Of a DNA stretch of 9,315 nt, positions 6,645 through 9,315 are shown one piece after another; the first letter of the stretch is position 1, and every line of letters starts with the position of its first letter. The position numbers and the translations under genes were made by a program. Under the pieces are notes generated by a model. That model was not told the DNA's origin. It saw only the letters and a list, made by a program, of their open reading frames with translations, and searched no databases. The stretch is from an uncultured Sphingobacteriales bacterium (GTDB lineage Bacteria; Bacteroidota; Bacteroidia; Chitinophagales; Chitinophagaceae). The DNA is taken from contig CAMLFX010000109.1 in NCBI GenBank assembly GCA_946479435.1, positions 1 to 9,315 of the forward strand. Reading direction: 5' to 3'.

Positions 6645-8273
6645 TTATACCAGTTCGCCATACATCTCAGCCTTTAAGGCTTTAACCCTTTCATCTGCCC
6701 TGTACTCATCAAAACTCATTTCCCTATCTATAAGCCCGCTTGGTGTTAGCTCCAGTACCCTGTCGGCTACGGTTTGCGCCAGCTCATGATCTCGTGTGGT
6801 AAACAGTATTGTTCCCTTGAAGTCTTTCATAGCGTTGTTTAGGGCGGTGATACTTTCGAGGGCAAGGTGGTTGGTTGGTTCATCGAATAGCAGCACATTG
6901 CCTTTCAGCATCATCATGCGGCTTATCATGCAACGCATTTTTTCACCACCGCTCAGCACGCTACAGTTTTTCAGCGTTTCTTCGCCTGAGAACAACATAC
7001 GGCCAAGGAAGCCACGGATAAAGGTTTCATCTTTTTCTTCCGAGTATTGGCGTAACCAGTCGATCAGGTTCAGGTTTTTACCTTCAAAATATTCGGTATT
7101 ATCGGCAGGCAGGTATGTAGGTGTAATGGTTACCCCCCATTTGTAGCTACCTTCAAAATCAGTATCCTCGCCTGCTAATATTTTATAGAACGCGGTTGTT
7201 GCCAGGCCATTTTCAGAAAGTATAGCCACTTTCTGGCCACGTTTCAGGTCGAAACTAATGTCTTTGAACATTTGCTCGCCGTTCAGTTTTTTGCCTAACC
7301 CTTTTACTTCAATTATCTGGTCGCCGGCATCGCGTACCTGGTTATTGAACAAGATAGCCGGGTATTTACGGTTCGATGCAACCATATCATCCAGCTTTAT
7401 CTTATCCAAAGCTTTTTTACGGCTGGTAGCTTGTTTCGATTTAGAGGCATTGGCCGAGAAACGGGCGATAAACTCTTTCAGTTCCGCTATTTTATCTTCA
7501 GCTTTCTTGTTCGAATCGGTACGTTGTTTCAGCAACAGTTGGCTCGACTCGTACCAGAATGAATAGTTACCGGTGAATATTGAGATCTTGCCAAAGTCAA
7601 TATCAGCAACGTGCGTACATACGGTATCTAGGAAGTGACGATCGTGCGATACGACCAATACTACCTTATCGTAATCGGCAAGGAAGTTTTCCAGCCATGC
7701 TATCGTTTCCAGATCCAGATCGTTGGTAGGTTCATCCAACAGCAGGATATCGGGGTTACCAAACAGCGCCTGCGCCAATAGCACACGTACTTTCTGGTTA
7801 CCATCCAGCTCTTTCAGCAGTTTTGTATGAAATTCTTCTTTTATACCCAGGTTGCTCAGCATGGTAGCGGCATCGCTTTCAGCGTTCCAGCCATCCATTT
7901 CGGCAAATAATCCTTCCAGCTCGCCTGCTTTCAATCCGTCTTCTTCGGTAAAGTCTTCCTTGGCATACAGGTCGTCTTTAGCCTTCATAATGTCGAATAA
8001 CTTACCATTACCCCTTATTACGGTTTCTAAAACAGGAAAATCATCGAACGCATAGTGGTTCTGCGTAAGAACGCTCATACGCTGGTCTTTACCTATTTCT
8101 ACGCGGCCCGTGGTTGGGTCTATTTCGCCTGAAAGTATCTTCAGGAAAGTAGATTTACCCGCACCATTGGCACCTATGATACCATAACAATTCCCCTCTG
8201 TGAAACGGATGTTCACATCTTCAAACAACACGCGCTTGCCAAAACGAAGCGATAAATTATTTACTGAAAGCAT
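6645..8273 (-). CDS. ybiT: ABC-F family ATPase, YbiT-like, with degenerate second ATP-binding domain
   Basis: ABC-F proteins are soluble twin-ATPase proteins that act on the ribosome E-site and tune or rescue translation. This 542-aa protein lines up with YbiT along its length. NBD1 has Walker A GANGAGKST (34-42), a divergent signature LDGNQKVR (156-163; Escherichia coli YbiT is also divergent there), Walker B DILLLDEP (175-182) and SHD (209-211). The interdomain linker includes RFSANASKSKQATSR (271-285), a hallmark of the group. NBD2 keeps the signature LSGGEK (440-445) and LLFDEP (461-466). Its Walker A is SENGLATTA (353-361), so the catalytic lysine is Thr359. Leu-Asp after the Walker B is Leu-Ala (470-471), and the switch His is Arg494 (TTRD, 492-495). 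ATP hydrolysis or binding at that site is probably altered. Transcription appears to come from a TACCTTTG element through a hairpin-bearing leader. No Shine-Dalgarno precedes the ATG. Confidence 0.93.
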   Translation of the reverse strand: MLSVNNLSLRFGKRVLFEDVNIRFTEGNCYGIIGANGAGKSTFLKILSGEIDPTTGRVEIGKDQRMSVLTQNHYAFDDFPVLETVIRGNGKLFDIMKAKDDLYAKEDFTEEDGLKAGELEGLFAEMDGWNAESDAATMLSNLGIKEEFHTKLLKELDGNQKVRVLLAQALFGNPDILLLDEPTNDLDLETIAWLENFLADYDKVVLVVSHDRHFLDTVCTHVADIDFGKISIFTGNYSFWYESSQLLLKQRTDSNKKAEDKIAELKEFIARFSANASKSKQATSRKKALDKIKLDDMVASNRKYPAILFNNQVRDAGDQIIEVKGLGKKLNGEQMFKDISFDLKRGQKVAILSENGLATTAFYKILAGEDTDFEGSYKWGVTITPTYLPADNTEYFEGKNLNLIDWLRQYSEEKDETFIRGFLGRMLFSGEETLKNCSVLSGGEKMRCMISRMMMLKGNVLLFDEPTNHLALESITALNNAMKDFKGTILFTTRDHELAQTVADRVLELTPSGLIDREMSFDEYRADERVKALKAEMYGELV

Positions 8274-8308
8274 GTACTAATTAAAAATTCAAAAGTCAAA
8301 ATTCAACA

Positions 8309-8329
8309 AAAAGGAGGTGGCCTCCTTTT
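8309..8329 (-). promoter_or_regulatory. Leader stem-loop upstream of the ABC-F gene (terminator/attenuator-like)
   Basis: On the minus strand AAAAGGAGG and CCTCCTTTT pair perfectly over nine bases around a three-base loop (CCA), followed by T-rich sequence (TGTTGAATTTT). It lies 35 bases before the ABC-F ATG and about 11 bases after the -7 element at 8348-8341, so it would be at the very 5' end of the ABC-F message. It could end transcription from the SRPBCC gene upstream, attenuate the ABC-F gene, or protect the mRNA 5' end. The left arm is a perfect Shine-Dalgarno sequence and the right arm matches the 16S rRNA 3' tail. Confidence 0.7.
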
Positions 8330-8340
8330 GAAAGGCGGTG

Positions 8341-8348
8341 CAAAGGTA
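8341..8348 (-). promoter_or_regulatory. -7 promoter element for the ABC-F gene
   Basis: The minus strand reads TACCTTTG, the same octamer as in the exporter promoter. At the expected -33 position (about 8369-8372) it reads CTTC rather than TTTG, so the upstream half is poor. Transcription would begin near 8336, giving a leader of about 60 bases. It falls between the SRPBCC stop and the leader hairpin. Confidence 0.55.
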
Positions 8349-8377
8349 CGAAAATAAGCGCGGTTTAAGAAGTGTTA

Positions 8378-8875
8378 CTAAGAGTTAACAACGCCTGTAA
8401 ACAGCATATTCTTATTGCGCAGATCGATACCGCCTTCCAGGTAAGATTTCAGGTTGGTAAGATAGAACGTCCAGCCTACCTGGCAGCCTACATTGTAGTT
8501 CACCATGCCATGCTCATCGGTAGGTATGCCTTCCTGCGTCAGCATTACCACGCTTTCGCCGCCTACTACACCTATTTCTACTGTTATTTCTGCCCCGCCC
8601 ACAAATGTGTATTGTATCTTATTGGTATGGTTGGTTTCCAATACCTGCCCTTTTTCTACTGCCTCATCACTATGGCCATGCCAGTACCATTCGTAAGTAT
8701 CGCCTTCACGAACACTTTCTGCAGATATAAGTTCTTTACCATCCTGGTAAAACACTGCCCTGCGCAGAAACCATTTTTCCATTAGAACCGGTATTGACCA
8801 TGCATCGTAGATATCTTCCACATCTGCATCTATATTTATCTTAAGTACGAATTTGCTCCAGTCGTGCTTTTCCAT
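8378..8875 (-). CDS. SRPBCC/AHSA1 (START-like) domain protein
   Basis: This is a 165-aa single-domain protein of the SRPBCC helix-grip fold, in the AHSA1-like branch found as stand-alone cytosolic proteins in bacteria. Supporting features are the N-terminal strand and helix with VEDIYDAWSIPVLMEKWF (19-36), the central strands with EGDTYEWYWHGHS (57-69) and KIQYTFVGGAEITVEI (86-101), and the C-terminal helix GWTFYLTNLKSYLEGGIDLR (134-153), a very characteristic ending for the group. These proteins bind hydrophobic ligands in a deep cavity; the ligand and any enzymatic activity here are unknown. The start is ATG 8873-8875; there is no Shine-Dalgarno sequence. It is 47 bases downstream of the preceding gene's stop and 104 bases upstream of the ABC-F start. 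Confidence 0.88.
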   Translation of the reverse strand: MEKHDWSKFVLKINIDADVEDIYDAWSIPVLMEKWFLRRAVFYQDGKELISAESVREGDTYEWYWHGHSDEAVEKGQVLETNHTNKIQYTFVGGAEITVEIGVVGGESVVMLTQEGIPTDEHGMVNYNVGCQVGWTFYLTNLKSYLEGGIDLRNKNMLFTGVVNS

Positions 8876-8922
8876 AATTGTCGTTTAGTTTTTAAGCGTT
8901 GCGAATTTAAAGGGATAAATCA

Positions 8923-9315
8923 TTAAGGTACGTTAAGGTTTGCGGGTATATTCCAAACCGGGTTGACCGGGGGTATGATGAATGCCGGCAGTTCGTGGAA
9001 TATATTGCGTTGTTTATTGCCAATTGTTGTGTTTTGTTGTGATGACGGCAAAATCGTGCCATTTGTTGTATCCTGTTCTATTTTGTTGCCATTTGTTTCG
9101 GGGTGGTAAATTTCGGTGTACAGCTCCCCTATTTCCTGTTCGGTTTCCGCATCCATTGCTTCTGTTTTGTTGTACAGGCCCGATATCTTGTTGTCGATAT
9201 CTATAGCTTTGAGCCGCTGGTTGATAGTGGGCAACATAGCACCGGTACGCCAGATATCATTACCAACGGGTACCGATTGTGGTACCGGCTCTCCCCTTGC
9301 GATGCTGGCCAGCAT
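8923..9315 (-). CDS. Unrecognised protein, C-terminal part (runs off right edge)
   Basis: The last 130 codons of a frame reaching the window edge are visible. The outermost codon happens to be ATG, but the gene may start further upstream. I do not recognise the family. Features are ARGEPVPQSVPVGNDIWR (6-23), a helical stretch QRLKAIDIDNKISGLYNKTE (33-52), a very acidic stretch EAMDAETEQEIGELYTEIY (52-70), a Thr/Gln/Asn-rich low-complexity linker (71-103), and a Pro-rich tail with PPVNPVWNIPANLNVP (115-130). The linker and tail look disordered. No membrane segment is visible in this part. It is probably the upstream neighbour of the SRPBCC gene on the same strand, with 47 bases between them. 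Confidence 0.65.
   Translation of the reverse strand: MLASIARGEPVPQSVPVGNDIWRTGAMLPTINQRLKAIDIDNKISGLYNKTEAMDAETEQEIGELYTEIYHPETNGNKIEQDTTNGTILPSSQQNTTIGNKQRNIFHELPAFIIPPVNPVWNIPANLNVP

Noticed and set aside
8284..8306. AAAATTCAA repeated with a 14-base period before the ABC-F start
   Set aside because: Low-complexity AT-rich sequence typical of Bacteroidota leaders; only two short copies.
8372..8785. Plus-strand open frame of 137 codons opposite the SRPBCC gene
   Set aside because: Shadow of a clearly recognisable SRPBCC protein on the other strand; no motif of its own.
1..9315. CRISPR array, insertion sequence, tRNA, or a defence or secondary-metabolite cluster
   Set aside because: No regularly spaced repeats, transposase, tRNA-like fold, terminal inverted repeats, or recognisable defence or biosynthetic enzymes were found; gene content is mainly housekeeping and transport.

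Overview
The window looks like a chromosomal segment of a Bacteroidota bacterium, most likely of the Chitinophagaceae/Sphingobacteriia type. This rests on three things: promoters of the Bacteroidota form (TTTG, about 20 bases, TAnnTTTG), a general lack of Shine-Dalgarno sequences before start codons, and the character of the proteins (tryptophan 2,3-dioxygenase, YbiT-like ABC-F protein, SRPBCC/AHSA1 protein). The genus assignment is inference. I see no tRNA, rRNA, insertion sequence, phage or CRISPR signature. Most of the window is ordinary metabolic, transport and translation-related gene content.

Left third (1-3203, minus strand). Four genes run right to left and are closely spaced: a class I SAM-dependent methyltransferase, tryptophan 2,3-dioxygenase (first step of kynurenine formation), an ABC ATPase, and an ABC-2 type permease that runs off the left edge. 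The last three look like one transcript. The dioxygenase and the ATPase both end in tandem stop codons, and the permease starts with GTG directly after the ATPase's second stop, in the same reading frame. A 52-base spacer then divides this block from a divergent plus-strand gene for a DMP19/DUF4375-like protein.

Centre (3766-5701, plus strand). A full ABC exporter of the MsbA type (transmembrane domain fused to ATPase) has the clearest promoter in the window. Just upstream of that promoter is a tandem imperfect 21-base direct repeat that looks like an operator or activator site.

Right half (5718-9315, minus strand). Two small unrecognised proteins (105 and 98 aa), the second followed by a good intrinsic terminator, lie beyond a YbiT-like ABC-F ATPase. 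The second nucleotide-binding domain of that ATPase has lost key residues. Its 5' leader carries a nine-base-pair hairpin made of a perfect Shine-Dalgarno-like arm and an arm copying the 16S rRNA 3' tail, followed by T-rich sequence. Further right come an SRPBCC/AHSA1-like protein and the C-terminal part of an unrecognised protein that runs off the right edge.

The points most worth a second look are the ABC-F leader hairpin, the degenerate ABC-F second domain, and the 21-base tandem repeat before the exporter promoter.
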